From Gemmatimonadales bacterium (GTDB lineage Bacteria; Gemmatimonadota; Gemmatimonadetes; Gemmatimonadales; GWC2-71-9), in contig JACCSZ010000190.1 of NCBI GenBank assembly GCA_013812695.1, positions 20,718-84,717 on the forward strand: DNA of 64,000 nucleotides, read 5' to 3'. A program made the position numbers and the translations under genes. This document shows, piece by piece, positions 47,102 to 57,068 of this stretch (its first letter is position 1; the number at the start of each line of letters is the position of its first letter). The notes under the pieces were generated by a model, which searched no databases, was not told the origin of the DNA, and worked only from the letters and a program-made list of their open reading frames with translations.

Positions 47102-47869
47102 TCAATGGCCCAGTATCTTGGCCAGAAAATCGCGGCTGCGTTCGGTCTGCGGGGTGTTGAAGAAGTCGTGAGGGTTGCTGCGCTCGACGATCTGGCCTTC
47201 ATCCATGAACACCACGCTGTCGGCCACGGCCTTGGCAAAGCCCATTTCATGGGTGACGCACACCATGGTGATGCCCTGGCCGGCCAGCTCGATCATGACG
47301 TCCAGCACCTCCTTGATCATCTCCGGATCAAGCGCCGAAGTCGGCTCGTCGAACAGCATGATCTTGGGCGTGAGGCACAGCGCGCGGGCGATGGCCACCC
47401 GCTGCTGCTGGCCCCCCGACAGCTGCAAGGGATATTTGTGCGCCTGCTCGGCGATGCGGACGCGCTCGAGCTGCTGCATGGCCTTTTCCTGCGCCTCCTT
47501 CTTGGGCATCTTGTTCACCCAGATCGGCGAAAGCGTCAGGTTTTCCAGAACGGTGAGGTGGGGAAACAGGTTGAACTGCTGGAACACCATGCCCACTTTC
47601 TTGCGCACCGCATCCACCACCTTCACATCGTCGGCCATCTCCACGCCGTCCACGATCAGCCGGCCCTGCTGGTGTTCCTCCAGCCGGTTGATGCAGCGGA
47701 TCAGGGTTGATTTGCCCGAGCCCGAGGGACCGCACACCACGATGCGCTCTCCGCGGCCCACCTGCAGGTCGATGTCGCGCAGCACATGGAAATTGTTGCC
47801 GTACCACTTGTTGACTTTGTCGAAGCTGATGATGGGGTCGGACATGGAAGTTTGGCTGGCGCTTGGCAT
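47102..47869 (-). CDS. aapP: Polar amino acid ABC transporter ATPase
   Basis: 255 residues. Walker A VCGPSGSGKSTLIRCINRLE, Q-loop GMVFQQFNLFPHLTVLEN, signature LSGGQQQRVAIARAL, Walker B IMLFDEPTSALDPEM, H-loop CVTHEMGFAKAV. It is of the GlnQ/AapP type and provides energy to the AapQM permease pair. ATG 47869 is three bases from the aapM stop; ATG 47845 is an alternative. Confidence 0.93.
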   Translation of the reverse strand: MPSASQTSMSDPIISFDKVNKWYGNNFHVLRDIDLQVGRGERIVVCGPSGSGKSTLIRCINRLEEHQQGRLIVDGVEMADDVKVVDAVRKKVGMVFQQFNLFPHLTVLENLTLSPIWVNKMPKKEAQEKAMQQLERVRIAEQAHKYPLQLSGGQQQRVAIARALCLTPKIMLFDEPTSALDPEMIKEVLDVMIELAGQGITMVCVTHEMGFAKAVADSVVFMDEGQIVERSNPHDFFNTPQTERSRDFLAKILGH

Positions 47870-47872
47870 GGC

Positions 47873-48979
47873 TCAGCGCCCTTTGCTCTTGTTGACCTGC
47901 TTTTCGACCCACTGGCTGTAGCGCGACATCGAGAAGCAGAAGATGAAATAGATGAGCGCGATGAAGAGGTAGCCCTGCAGCTTGAACGGCTTCCAGTTGG
48001 CGTCGGCATTGATCGCCATGTCGAGCGCGCCGGTCAGGTCGTACAGGCTGACGATGCTCACCAGCGAGGTATCCTTGAAAATCGAAATGAAGCTGTTGAC
48101 GATGCTGGGCACCACCATGGCCAGCGCCTGCGGCAGCACGATCTTGCGCTGGATCTGCCAGTACGACAGGCCCAGCGTGGCCGCCGCCTCGATCTGGCCC
48201 TTGGGGATGGCCTGCAAGCCGCCGCGTATGACTTCCGCCAGATAAGCGGCGGCGAACAGCGTCATTCCCACCAGCACACGGATCAGCACGTCGATGGTCA
48301 GGCCCTGCGGCATGAACAGCGGAAACATGAACGAGGCCATGAACAGCACCGAAATCAGCGGCACACCGCGGATCAGCTCCACATAGAGGGTGCAGAAGAC
48401 GCGGATGGCCGGCAAGTCGGAGCGCCGGCCCAGCGCCACCGCCAGCGCGATGGGAAACGCCATGAGGATGGACAGCGTGGCCAGCAAGATGGTGAGCGGC
48501 AAGCCGCCCCAGCGGTCGGTCTCGACCTTGGTCAGCCCCAGGGTGTTGCCATACATCAGGACGAAGAACACCGCGAGCACGACGACCCAAAGCACCGCCA
48601 GCCAGGGTTTCCACAAGGGCCGCGTGCAGCTGGCCACCAGCATGGCGAGCATCAGCGCGGTGGCCACCAGCGGCCGCCACTGCTCCCCGAAGGGGTAGCG
48701 GCCAAAGATGATCAGGCGGAACTTCTCGGCCACCACGCCCCAGCAGGCGCCCACGCCTTCGGCCGCGCGGCAGGCTTTCAGGTCCGGCGCCCACACGGCC
48801 TGCAGCAGCGACCAGTTGAGAAACTGAGGCACGAACCACAGCAGCAGCGCGCCCAGGACGATGGTGGAGCCCGCGGTTTTCCAGTCGCCGAACAGGTTGC
48901 GGCGCAGCCAGGCCGGCAGGCTCCGGCTGTCCGTGGGCGCCGGCCGCGCGGCAATCGGCTGGAAACTGGTGGCGCTCAT
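47873..48979 (-). CDS. aapM: General L-amino acid ABC transporter permease AapM
   Basis: 368 residues, inner membrane. Extra N-terminal helices (about residues 35-50 and 100-130) plus the HisM-type core with the coupling EAA motif AEVIRGGLQAIPKGQIEAA. The core carries VELIRGVPLISVLFMASFMFP. This long layout, with an insert containing KACRAAEGVGACWG, is typical of AapM as opposed to ordinary GlnP-type permeases. Overlaps nothing; 16 bases from aapQ. Confidence 0.92.
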   Translation of the reverse strand: MSATSFQPIAARPAPTDSRSLPAWLRRNLFGDWKTAGSTIVLGALLLWFVPQFLNWSLLQAVWAPDLKACRAAEGVGACWGVVAEKFRLIIFGRYPFGEQWRPLVATALMLAMLVASCTRPLWKPWLAVLWVVVLAVFFVLMYGNTLGLTKVETDRWGGLPLTILLATLSILMAFPIALAVALGRRSDLPAIRVFCTLYVELIRGVPLISVLFMASFMFPLFMPQGLTIDVLIRVLVGMTLFAAAYLAEVIRGGLQAIPKGQIEAAATLGLSYWQIQRKIVLPQALAMVVPSIVNSFISIFKDTSLVSIVSLYDLTGALDMAINADANWKPFKLQGYLFIALIYFIFCFSMSRYSQWVEKQVNKSKGR

Positions 48980-48995
48980 GAAGCAGTTTCTCCGT

Positions 48996-50171
48996 TCAAC
49001 GCTCTTTGATGGCCACGCGAGCGTTGTACCAATTCATGAAGGCCGAAGTCAGCAGCGACAAGGTGAGGTAGACCGCCATCACGATGGCGATGCATTCCAC
49101 CGCGCGCCCGGTCTGGTTCATCGCCGTGTTGGCGATAGAGACCACGTCGGGATAGCCGATCGCCACCGCCAGCGATGAATTCTTGGTCAGGTTCAGGTAC
49201 TGGTTGGTCATCGGCGGGATGACGACGCGCAAGGCCTGCGGCATCATCACCAGCCGGATATCCAGGCCCCGATCCAGCCCGAGCGCGGCGGCGGCTTCGC
49301 TCTGGCCGGCGGGCACTGACGCTATGCCCGAGCGCACCACTTCCGCGATGAAGGACGCGGTGTAGGTGGTCAAGCCGATCAGGAGGGCCAGGAATTCCGG
49401 CGTGAGGGCGCCGCCGTTTTCGACCGCGAACTCGCCCTTGACCGGCGAATCTACAAGAGTGGGCGCGCCGCCGGCCAGCCAGCCCAGCAGCCCGGCCGCG
49501 ATCACGATCGCAACGGGCGCCCAGAACATGCTTGCCGCAATGCCGGTAGCCTCGAAGCGCTTCAACGCCCAGCGGCGGTACAGCCAGGCCAGGACCACGC
49601 CGGCCACCACGCCGCCGGCCGCCCAGGCCTGCCCCGCCTGCCATATCGGCACCGGGAAATTCACCCCGCCCTTGCTCAGGAAGAAGGGCCCGAATTTCCA
49701 GGCATCCTGGATAGAGGGCAGCATTTCGGTCAGCACCAGGTACCACATCAGCAGGTGCAAAAGGACCGGCACGTTGCGAAAGCACTCGACATAGGCTGCG
49801 CACAGGCCTCGCACCAGCGCATTGCGCGAGAACCGGCCCACGCCGACCAGGGTGCCCAGAACGGTGGCCAGAAAGATGCCCGCTACGGCGACCCGCAAGG
49901 TGTTGACGATGCCGACCAGGAAAGCCCGCCAGTACGATTCGGCGGAGTCGAACGCGAAGAGACTCTCGCCAATGGAAAACCCGGCCGATTGGCTCAGGAA
50001 ATCAAAGCCGCTCTGAATGCCGCGCACCCGCATGTTGTGCAGGGTGTTGGACGCCAGAAACCAGATCACCAGGGCGATCACCGCGAAGGCGACGAGCTGG
50101 TAGACCAGGCCCCTGAAGGCGCGGCTGCGCCAGGACCACGGGCTCTTGCTGGGCGGGCTCCTGGTCGCCAT
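48996..50171 (-). CDS. aapQ: General L-amino acid ABC transporter permease AapQ
   Basis: 391 residues. N-terminal helix near 25-45, core HisM-type domain with the YVECFRNVPVLLHLLMWY segment split from its C-terminal half by an insert (residues about 170-245) as in AapQ. The coupling motif is AEVVRSGIASVPAGQSEAA. ATG 50171 chosen over GTG/TTG codons upstream because aapJ ends at 50192. Confidence 0.92.
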   Translation of the reverse strand: MATRSPPSKSPWSWRSRAFRGLVYQLVAFAVIALVIWFLASNTLHNMRVRGIQSGFDFLSQSAGFSIGESLFAFDSAESYWRAFLVGIVNTLRVAVAGIFLATVLGTLVGVGRFSRNALVRGLCAAYVECFRNVPVLLHLLMWYLVLTEMLPSIQDAWKFGPFFLSKGGVNFPVPIWQAGQAWAAGGVVAGVVLAWLYRRWALKRFEATGIAASMFWAPVAIVIAAGLLGWLAGGAPTLVDSPVKGEFAVENGGALTPEFLALLIGLTTYTASFIAEVVRSGIASVPAGQSEAAAALGLDRGLDIRLVMMPQALRVVIPPMTNQYLNLTKNSSLAVAIGYPDVVSIANTAMNQTGRAVECIAIVMAVYLTLSLLTSAFMNWYNARVAIKER

Positions 50172-50191
50172 CCGGACAGGTGCGCCGACTT

Positions 50192-51226
50192 TTAACGAAT
50201 CGGGATGGCGTACATCAGGCCACCCTTGTTCCATTGATTATTGATCCCGCGCGGCAGGCCCAGCGCCGACTTCGGACCGACGTTGCGCTCGAAGATCTCG
50301 CCGTAATGGCCCGTGGCCTTGAGCGCGCGCGCCATCCAATCCTTGTCCAGGCCCAGCAGCTTGCCCGTGTCCTCTCCGGTGCCCAGGATGCGCTTGACGA
50401 CCGGGTCCTGGCTGGATGTCTTGAGCTGGTCGACAGCGGCCTGGGTGATGTCGTATTCCTCGGCCTCGATCAGGCCGTAGATCACCCATTTGACGATTGC
50501 GAACCATTCGTCATCGCCGCGGCGCACCATCGGGCCCAGCGGCTCCTTGGACACCAGTTCGGACAGGATCACGTGGTCGGCGGGCGTGGTGGCCCCCTTG
50601 TTGCGGATGGACGCCAGTCCCGATGCATCGGTCGTGTACGAGATGCAGCGGCCCGCGAAATAGGCGGCGGTGGCGGCTTCTTCCTTTTCGAACACCACGG
50701 TCTTGATGTTGAGGTTGTTGGCCTTGGAGTAGTCGGTCAGGTTTTTCTCGGTGGTGGTGCCCGACTGCACGCAGACGGTCTGGTTCTTGAACTGCTTGGG
50801 GTTCTTGATGTTGCTCTTCTTGTGAACGATGAAGCCCTGGCCGTCGTAATAGGTGACCACGGTGCCGTGCAGGCCCAGGGATGCATCGCGCGTGAGCGTC
50901 AGCGTGGTGTTGCGCGAGAGCAGGTCGATCTCGCCGGACTGCAGCGCGGTGAACCGCTGCTGAGCCGTCAGCGGCACGTACTTGACCTTCTCGGGATCGC
51001 CGAGCACCGCGGCCGCCACGGCGCGGCAGACGTCCACATCCAGCCCGCCCCATTTGCCGTTGGAGTCGGCGGCCGAAAAGCCCGGCAGTCCCGTGTGGAC
51101 GCCGCATACCAGTTGCCCCCGCGACTTGATTCCATCCAGCGTTTTGCCCGCCATCGCGGGCGCCGCGGCCATCAGGCCGCAAGCCGCAAGTGCCGCGGCC
51201 AACCATTGCTTGGTGAATCTGCTCAT
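50192..51226 (-). CDS. aapJ: General L-amino acid ABC transporter binding protein AapJ
   Basis: 344 residues, periplasmic (signal peptide ending near AAPAMAG). Family segments: LDGIKSRGQLVCGVHTGLPG, GGLDVDVCRAVAAAVLGD, GEIDLLSRNTTLTLTRD, and FIVHKKSNIKNPKQF. ATG 51226 has AGGAGAC six bases upstream. It is first of an operon aapJ-aapQ-aapM-aapP that may continue into the sigma-54 activator gene. Such systems take up a wide range of L-amino acids. Confidence 0.93.
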   Translation of the reverse strand: MSRFTKQWLAAALAACGLMAAAPAMAGKTLDGIKSRGQLVCGVHTGLPGFSAADSNGKWGGLDVDVCRAVAAAVLGDPEKVKYVPLTAQQRFTALQSGEIDLLSRNTTLTLTRDASLGLHGTVVTYYDGQGFIVHKKSNIKNPKQFKNQTVCVQSGTTTEKNLTDYSKANNLNIKTVVFEKEEAATAAYFAGRCISYTTDASGLASIRNKGATTPADHVILSELVSKEPLGPMVRRGDDEWFAIVKWVIYGLIEAEEYDITQAAVDQLKTSSQDPVVKRILGTGEDTGKLLGLDKDWMARALKATGHYGEIFERNVGPKSALGLPRGINNQWNKGGLMYAIPIR

Positions 51227-51340
51227 GGGGGGTGTCTCCTGGTGAAGGTATGGAATCGCAGAACAGGATACAGCCCGACTGACTACCCCTCGCCACCCAC
51301 ATCCACCATTGACACTGCGGGCTTTTTTGGGCAGCAATTA

Positions 51341-52834
51341 CTACTTTCGCCGCTTCCAGGCGCGGACGAGCCGCGGCAATACGACGATCGCCACCGCCAC
51401 GACGAGCAGCGCCAGGGACATGGGGCGCTGCAGGAAGACCATGAAGCTGCCCTCTCCGATCGACACCGCGTTGCGCAGCTGAGCCTCGGCGAGCGGTCCC
51501 AGGATCATGCCGACCACAACGGGCGCCGTCGGGAAATCGTAGCGCCGCATCAGCAGGCCGAACACGCCGATGCCCCACAGCAGCAACAGGTCGAAGGTGC
51601 TCTGGCGCATGCCGTAAGCCCCGACTGTCGCGAAGATCAGGATGCCGGCGTAGAGCTGGGGCTTGGGGATCTTCAGCAGCTGCACCCACAGCTTGACCAT
51701 GGGCAGGTTCAGGATCAGCAGCATCACATTGCCCACGTAAAGCGAGGCGATCAGGGCCCACACCAGGGCGGCGGAGTTGGTAAACAGCTGCGGGCCCGGC
51801 TGGATGCCGTAATTCTGGAAGGCGCCCAGCATGATGGCGGTGGTGTTGGAAGTGGGGATGCCCAGCGTCAGCAGCGGGATAAGCGCCGCCGTGACGCTGG
51901 CGTTGTTGGCTGCCTCGGGCCCCGCAACGCCCTCGATCGCGCCCTGGTTGCCGAACTCAGCCAGGTTGTCGCCCTTGGCCAGCTTCTTCTCCATGGCATA
52001 GCTGAGAAAGGTCGGGATCTCGGTACCACCCGCGGGGATGCAGCCGAAAGGCGCGCCGATGGCCGTCCCGCGCAGCCAGGCTGGAATCGAGCGCCGCCAG
52101 TCGCGCGGGGTCATGTAGACCTTGCTCAAGGGGTTGCGCGCTTCGGCCGTGCGGCCTTCGTAGACCGCGGCGTACAGGACTTCGGCCACGGCGAACAGGC
52201 CGACCGCCACCAGCACGATCTCGATGCCGTCCAGCAGCTCGGGCTTGCCCAGCGTGTAGCGCGGTTGTCCCGAAATCTGGTCCAGCCCGACGCAGCCCAC
52301 CGCCAGCCCCACCATCAGCGCCGCCATGCCCCGCAGCGTGCTCTTGCCCAGCACGGCGCTCACGGTAGTGAAGGCCAGCACCATCAGCATGAAGTATTCG
52401 GGCGGCCCCAGCTTGACCGCGAACTCGGCCACGACAGGCGCGAACAGGGTCACGATCACGGTGGCGATGGTGCCGGCCACGAACGAGCCGATGGCCGCCG
52501 TGGCCAGGGCCGCGCCGGCCCGCCCGCTCTTGGCCATCCTGTTGCCTTCCATGGCGGTGACCATGGTCGCGGTTTCGCCGGGCGTGTTCAGCAGGATGGA
52601 AGTGGTCGATCCGCCGTACATCGCGCCGTAATAGATGCCGGCGAAGAAGATCATCGAGGAAGTGACTTCCACCTTCGCGGTGATGGGCAGCAGCATCGCC
52701 ACCGCGACGGCGGGTCCGATGCCGGGCAGCACGCCCACGGCCGTGCCCAGCACGCAACCGACGAAAGCCCAAAGCAGATTGACCGGGGAGATGGCGGTGG
52801 CGAAGCCCTGCATCAGGGCATCGAGGATGTCCAT
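51341..52834 (-). CDS. tctA: Tripartite tricarboxylate transporter large permease
   Basis: 497 residues with about 11-12 hydrophobic segments. The TctA hallmark segments are present: VGVLPGIGPAVAVAMLLP near residue 35, FFAGIYYGAMYGGSTTSILLN and PGETATMVTAMEGN, and the repeat-like second half FGCIPAGGTEIPTFLSYAME then GVAGPEAANNAS. I use ATG 52834, which overlaps the tctB stop; GTG 52843 is possible. It transports di/tricarboxylates or related organic acids delivered by TctC. Confidence 0.94.
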   Translation of the reverse strand: MDILDALMQGFATAISPVNLLWAFVGCVLGTAVGVLPGIGPAVAVAMLLPITAKVEVTSSMIFFAGIYYGAMYGGSTTSILLNTPGETATMVTAMEGNRMAKSGRAGAALATAAIGSFVAGTIATVIVTLFAPVVAEFAVKLGPPEYFMLMVLAFTTVSAVLGKSTLRGMAALMVGLAVGCVGLDQISGQPRYTLGKPELLDGIEIVLVAVGLFAVAEVLYAAVYEGRTAEARNPLSKVYMTPRDWRRSIPAWLRGTAIGAPFGCIPAGGTEIPTFLSYAMEKKLAKGDNLAEFGNQGAIEGVAGPEAANNASVTAALIPLLTLGIPTSNTTAIMLGAFQNYGIQPGPQLFTNSAALVWALIASLYVGNVMLLILNLPMVKLWVQLLKIPKPQLYAGILIFATVGAYGMRQSTFDLLLLWGIGVFGLLMRRYDFPTAPVVVGMILGPLAEAQLRNAVSIGEGSFMVFLQRPMSLALLVVAVAIVVLPRLVRAWKRRK

Positions 52835-53337
52835 CACAGCCACCCGCTCTGGGTCAGCCCCGGGAGGTTGATGCCCAGGAATTTGGTGAAGGTCCAGTAC
52901 ACAGGCGCGGCAATGGCGGCCCCCGTGGCGGCGTCGATGGCCAGCCCCACGGGGCGGCCCGCCGCCTGCCCGCCGGCGCGGCGCAACCCTTGCACCGCGA
53001 GCATGTAGCAGAGTGTGCAGCTGAGGATGAAACCGAGGGTCGTGATCAATGCCGCGTTAGCCAGCAGGGCGGCCGACACCCAGGCGAAGGCGGGCCAGTA
53101 CGCCCGCTCGGCGCCGGATGGCGGATCCATCGCGCGAAACCCCCCGGTCAGCGCTTCGCGCACGATCAGCACGCCGCACGCGATCAGCGAGACTGCGACC
53201 ACCCAGGGCAGGAAGTTGGGGCCGACCCCGCCGTAGCCCGCCGCGGCCGGAATGGACAAGGCGCCCGCGGCGAGGGCCAGCCCGATCAGCAGCACGCCCG
53301 CGCCGACGGCGCTTTGCATCTTCTGAGTGTTTGTCAT
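52834..53337 (-). CDS. tctB: Tripartite tricarboxylate transporter small permease
   Basis: 167 residues with four hydrophobic helices (about 10-30, 45-60, 88-105, 118-150), the usual TctB size and topology, including FILSCTLCYMLAVQGL. Located between tctC and tctA as in the canonical order (tctC-tctB-tctA). TctB sequences are poorly conserved, so position carries much of the weight. Confidence 0.88.
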   Translation of the reverse strand: MTNTQKMQSAVGAGVLLIGLALAAGALSIPAAAGYGGVGPNFLPWVVAVSLIACGVLIVREALTGGFRAMDPPSGAERAYWPAFAWVSAALLANAALITTLGFILSCTLCYMLAVQGLRRAGGQAAGRPVGLAIDAATGAAIAAPVYWTFTKFLGINLPGLTQSGWL

Positions 53338-53383
53338 TTAAAACGCCCGGCCGAACCGGGCGGCGCAAGAACGCCGGCCAGGC

Positions 53384-54343
53384 TCAGACCATGCCCGATT
53401 TCACCATGGTCGCGCGCAGGCTGGCGAAGTCGTCGTCGACGAACTTCTCGAACGCCGGGCCTGTCAGCACCGCCGGGGTCCAGTTGTTCTTTTCCATCGC
53501 CTCGGTCCACGCCTTGGACTTCATCGCGGCCAGGACCATGTCGGTCAGCGTCTTGCGCTGCGCCGCGGTGATGCCGGGCGCGCCGTAAACACCGCGCCAG
53601 TTGCCGAGCTCGACGTTGATGCCCTGCTCTTTCAGGGTGGGCACATTGATGCCTTTCAGGCGGGTTGCCGAAGTGACACCCACCGCCTTCATCTTGCCGG
53701 TGTTGATGTACTCGGCGAACTCGCTGTAGCCGCTGCCTCCCACCGTGACGTTGCCGCCCAGGATGGCAGCCGTGGCTTCCCCGCCCCCGCGGAAGGCCAC
53801 GTAATTGATCTTGGCCGGGTCAACGCCCACTTCGCGCGCGATCATGGCCGCGGCGATGTGTTCGGTGGAGCCGCGCGAGCCGCCGCCCCATTTGACGCTG
53901 CCCGGGTCCTTCTTCAGCTGGGCGACCACGTCGGCCATCGTCTTGAGGGGCGAGTTGGCCGGCAGCACGAACACGTTGTATTCACTGGTCAAGCGGGCGA
54001 TGGGAGTGGCCTGGCTCAGGTTGACCGGCGGCTTGCCGGTGATGATGCCGCCCAGCATCACGGCGCCCATCACCATCAGCGCGTTCGGGTCGCCCTTGCT
54101 GGCATTGACGAACTGGGCCAGGCCCAGCGCGCCCGCCGCGCCGCCCTTGTTCTCGTAACTCACGTTGTCGGCGACCTTGGCGTCCTGCAGGGCCTTGCCC
54201 AGGGCACGGCCCGTGGTGTCCCAGCCGCCGCCCGGGTTGGCGGGGATCATCATCTTGACATTGGCGGCCGCGCGCGCGGCGAGCGGCAGCGCCCCTGCCG
54301 CGGCAAGCGCGGCCATGGTCTTGAGGAAGGTGTCGCGGCGCAT
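53384..54343 (-). CDS. tctC: Tripartite tricarboxylate transporter binding protein (TctC/Bug)
   Basis: 319 residues, periplasmic. Signal peptide MRRDTFLKTMAALAAAGALP, with a twin-Arg-like start. Bug-family features: MMIPANPGGGWDTTGRALGKALQ, the second loop GGGSRGSTEHIAAAMIAREVG, and VGVTSATRLKGINVPTLKEQG. Binds a carboxylate and delivers it to TctAB. Divergent from tctD across 134 bases, so TctD probably acts on that intergenic region. Confidence 0.93.
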   Translation of the reverse strand: MRRDTFLKTMAALAAAGALPLAARAAANVKMMIPANPGGGWDTTGRALGKALQDAKVADNVSYENKGGAAGALGLAQFVNASKGDPNALMVMGAVMLGGIITGKPPVNLSQATPIARLTSEYNVFVLPANSPLKTMADVVAQLKKDPGSVKWGGGSRGSTEHIAAAMIAREVGVDPAKINYVAFRGGGEATAAILGGNVTVGGSGYSEFAEYINTGKMKAVGVTSATRLKGINVPTLKEQGINVELGNWRGVYGAPGITAAQRKTLTDMVLAAMKSKAWTEAMEKNNWTPAVLTGPAFEKFVDDDFASLRATMVKSGMV

Positions 54344-54477
54344 GGAGTCTCCTTGGTGAATCGAATCCTTGCCATCATGCGCCGTCTGCCTGTCAATCGG
54401 CTGTCCTGCGCATTGGGGAAACTACTGAACGGGCGCGGCAGCGAAGAGCGCGGCGCCAACGCTAACCTCGACGGGAC

Positions 54478-55155
54478 ATGAAACTGCTGCTCGTCGAAGA
54501 CGACCCCGCCATGCAAGCCACGCTGCAACGCGCACTGGGCCGCCGCGGCGTCGACGTCACGTCCTGCGGCGACGGCCGCGAAGCGCTGGCGCTCTGGCGC
54601 TCGCGCGCACCCGATGTCGTGCTGCTGGACCTGACCCTGCCGGGGCTGGACGGGCTCGAGGTTCTCGAGCAGGCCCGCCGCGGCGGGCTCGCGGCGCCGG
54701 TGCTGATCCTCACCGCGCGCGGGACAGTGGGCGATCGCGTGATTGGCCTGAACAGCGGCGCTGACGACTACCTGCCCAAGCCCTTCGATCTGGACGAACT
54801 GGAAGCCCGCCTGCGCGCGCTGCTGCGCCGCCGCCAGGCGGTGGCCGGGACCACCGCCCCTGTGTCCGCTGTCGGCTCGTTGCGCCTGGACCGCGACAGC
54901 GGCGCCATTTACAACGGCGGGGAAGTCATGGACCTGACGCCGCGCGAACTGGCGCTGCTGCGAACGCTGATGGCCAGGCCGGGGCACGCCGTGAGCAAGG
55001 AGGGACTGTTCGAGCTGGTCTTCCCGGGCGAGACGCAGGTGCAGTACGAGGCGGTCGAAGTGGTCGTCTACCGGCTGCGCAAGAAACTGGCCTCCACCGG
55101 CGTCACGCTGATGACCCTGCGCGGACTGGGCTACCTGCTGCGGGCCAACGGATGA
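54478..55155 (+). CDS. tctD: Response regulator TctD (OmpR family)
   Basis: 225 residues: receiver domain (1-115; VEDDPAMQATL, acceptor Asp in VVLLDLTLPGLDG, LTARG, and PKPFDLDELEARL) and an OmpR/PhoB winged helix (about 130-222; LTPRELALLRTLMARPGHAV, EVVVYRLRKKL, TLRGLGYLLRANG). It is divergent from tctCBA and overlaps the kinase gene start (ATGA). Expected to activate tctCBA when its carboxylate signal is present. Confidence 0.93.
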   Translation: MKLLLVEDDPAMQATLQRALGRRGVDVTSCGDGREALALWRSRAPDVVLLDLTLPGLDGLEVLEQARRGGLAAPVLILTARGTVGDRVIGLNSGADDYLPKPFDLDELEARLRALLRRRQAVAGTTAPVSAVGSLRLDRDSGAIYNGGEVMDLTPRELALLRTLMARPGHAVSKEGLFELVFPGETQVQYEAVEVVVYRLRKKLASTGVTLMTLRGLGYLLRANG

Positions 55156-56566
55156 GGCGGCGCCGGCCCCTGTCGTTGCGCCGGTTCCTGCTGCTGGGCA
55201 TCCTCCTTCCGGTCGGCCTTTTCGTGCTCGTCAATGCGGTGAGCCTGCACCGCCAGACCCTCGAGGCGGTCAATACCGCGTATGACCGCACGCTGCTTGC
55301 ATCGGCCAAGTCCATCGGGGAACTGCTGGACGTGAAAGGTTTCGACCAGGCCGCCGAGCTGCGGGTCACGGTGCCCTACGCGGCGCTGGAGGCCTTCGAA
55401 GCGGACAACCAGAGCCGCATGTTCTACCGTGTCTCGGCCCCCGACGGAACAGTGGTTTCCGGCTTTTCCGAGCTGCCCTTCTGGCGCGGCCGGCTGCCGG
55501 ACCGCAGCACCTACGCCGCGCTGGTCGATTTCTACGACGACCGATTTCGCGGCGAGCCGGTGCGCGTCGCGGTTTTGCTGCAGCCGGTGGCCGCGCAGGA
55601 TGGCCGCGGCATGGCGGTGATCCAGGTGGCCGAAACGCTGGAGCTGCGGCAGACACTCACCCGCAAGATCCTGACCGATACCTTGTGGCGCCAAGCCGTG
55701 CTGGTGGCGGTGATTGCGCTGATTGCCGTCGTGGTGGTGCAGCGCGCCACGCGGCCGGTGCGGCGCCTCAGCGGCGAGCTGCAGGCCCGCGCGGAGGGCG
55801 ACCTCACGCCCATCGCCGCCCCGGTGCGCCCCGCGAACTGCTGCCGCTGGTGGATGCCACCAACCATGTGATGGCGCGGCTGGCCCACCTGCTGGACAAC
55901 CAGAAGCGCTTTGTCCGCGACACCTCGCACCAGCTGCGCACGCCGCTGGCCGTCCTCAAGACTCAAGTGCAGTCGGCGTTGCGCGGTGATGTGGACCCGC
56001 GCCAGGCCCTGCAGGAAATCAGCGGCACGGTCGAACGCGCGACGGTGCTGGCCAACCAGATGCTGTCGCTGGCCAAGGTCGAGCAGCTGCGCCAGCAGGC
56101 CGACACCTCGGTCACCGACTTCGCCGAGGTGGTGCGTGCGGTCGCCCTGGAGCTGTCGCCGTTGATCGCCGACAAGGACCTCGATTTCGACATCGCCACG
56201 ATGCCGGCCCCGGTGCGCTCACACGAGTGGATGCTGCGCGAACTCACCCGCAACCTGCTGCACAACGCGATCAGGCATTGCCCGGCCTGCGGCGCACTGT
56301 CCGTCCGGGTCGTGGCCGACACCCGCGCCGTCGCGTTGACGCTCGCCGACAGCGGTCCGGGCATTTCCGCCGAGCTGCGAGCGCGGCTGTTCCAGCCGTT
56401 TTCGCCGGGAAACGTGCGCAGCGGGTCCGGCCTGGGCCTGGCCATCTGCCACGAGATTACCGCGGCGCTGGGCGGGACGATCAGCCTGGACAACCGCGAA
56501 ACTCATGGGCACACCGAGGGGTTGGATACCACGGTGCGGCTGCCGCTGGCGCACAATGACAGCTGA
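55152..56566 (+). pseudogene. tctE: TctE-like sensor kinase, frameshifted
   Basis: Two frames together make one sensor kinase. Frame A, 55152-55871: N-terminal helix (RRFLLLGILLPVGLFVLVNA), periplasmic sensor region, second helix (VLVAVIALIAVVVVQ), start of HAMP. Frame B, continuing to 56566: REL-LPLVDATNHVM, HisKA with DTSHQLRTPLAVLKTQVQSAL, and HATPase with NLLHNAIRHC, LADSGPGIS and GSGLGLAICHEI. The switch is at about 55,822-55,840, in a C/G-rich run; one base appears to be missing there. Read as written the kinase would end after the HAMP start. Sequencing error or real mutation. Confidence 0.82.
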
Positions 56567-56991
56567 TGGAAAAACTGCGTATCGACAAGTGGTTGTGGGC
56601 CGCCCGTTTCTACAAGACCCGCACGCTGGCGGCCGACGAGGTCGGCAAGGGCCGGGTCGAAGTCAACGGCCAGGAAGTCAAGCCCGCGCGTGAGGTGAAG
56701 GTCGGCGACACCGTATCGCTGCGGCAAGGACCGGTGGTGCGCAGCGTCGTAGTCAAGGGGCTGTCGGGGACGCGGGGGCCGGCCCCGATGGCCCAGCAAC
56801 TCTACGAAGAAACTCCCCAGAGCCTCAAGGCCCGCGAAGCAGCGGCCGAGCAGCGGCGCCTGTCGCCCGAGCCCGCGCATTCCATCGAGCAGGGGCGCCC
56901 TACCAAGCGAGGCCGGCGCGAACTCGACGATGCGCAGCGGGGTTGGGGCGACCGCTGGAGTGCGTCGCTCGACGGGGACGGGAAGAGTTAG
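56566..56991 (+). CDS. hslR: Heat-shock protein 15-like S4-domain RNA-binding protein
   Basis: 141 residues. S4 RNA-binding domain at the N-terminus (LRIDKWLWAARFYKTRTLA, then GRVEVNGQEVKPAREVKVGD). Hsp15 binds free 50S subunits carrying stalled nascent chains and aids their recycling. The C-terminal third is basic and Pro/Arg-rich, as is common in betaproteobacterial members. ATG 56566 overlaps the end of the tctE frame by one base. Confidence 0.9.
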   Translation: MEKLRIDKWLWAARFYKTRTLAADEVGKGRVEVNGQEVKPAREVKVGDTVSLRQGPVVRSVVVKGLSGTRGPAPMAQQLYEETPQSLKAREAAAEQRRLSPEPAHSIEQGRPTKRGRRELDDAQRGWGDRWSASLDGDGKS

Positions 56992-57068
56992 GGCCAAGCT
57001 GAATAAAGCCCCGGTCAAAGCGTTCACAGCTGCGCCGAGTCAGAGAACGAAGCGCGCTAAAGCAGGCA

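Noticed and set aside
51227..51340. Terminator between tctA and aapJ
   Set aside because: There is a T run next to GCGGGC on the plus strand, but no stable stem followed by T on the strand that is transcribed.
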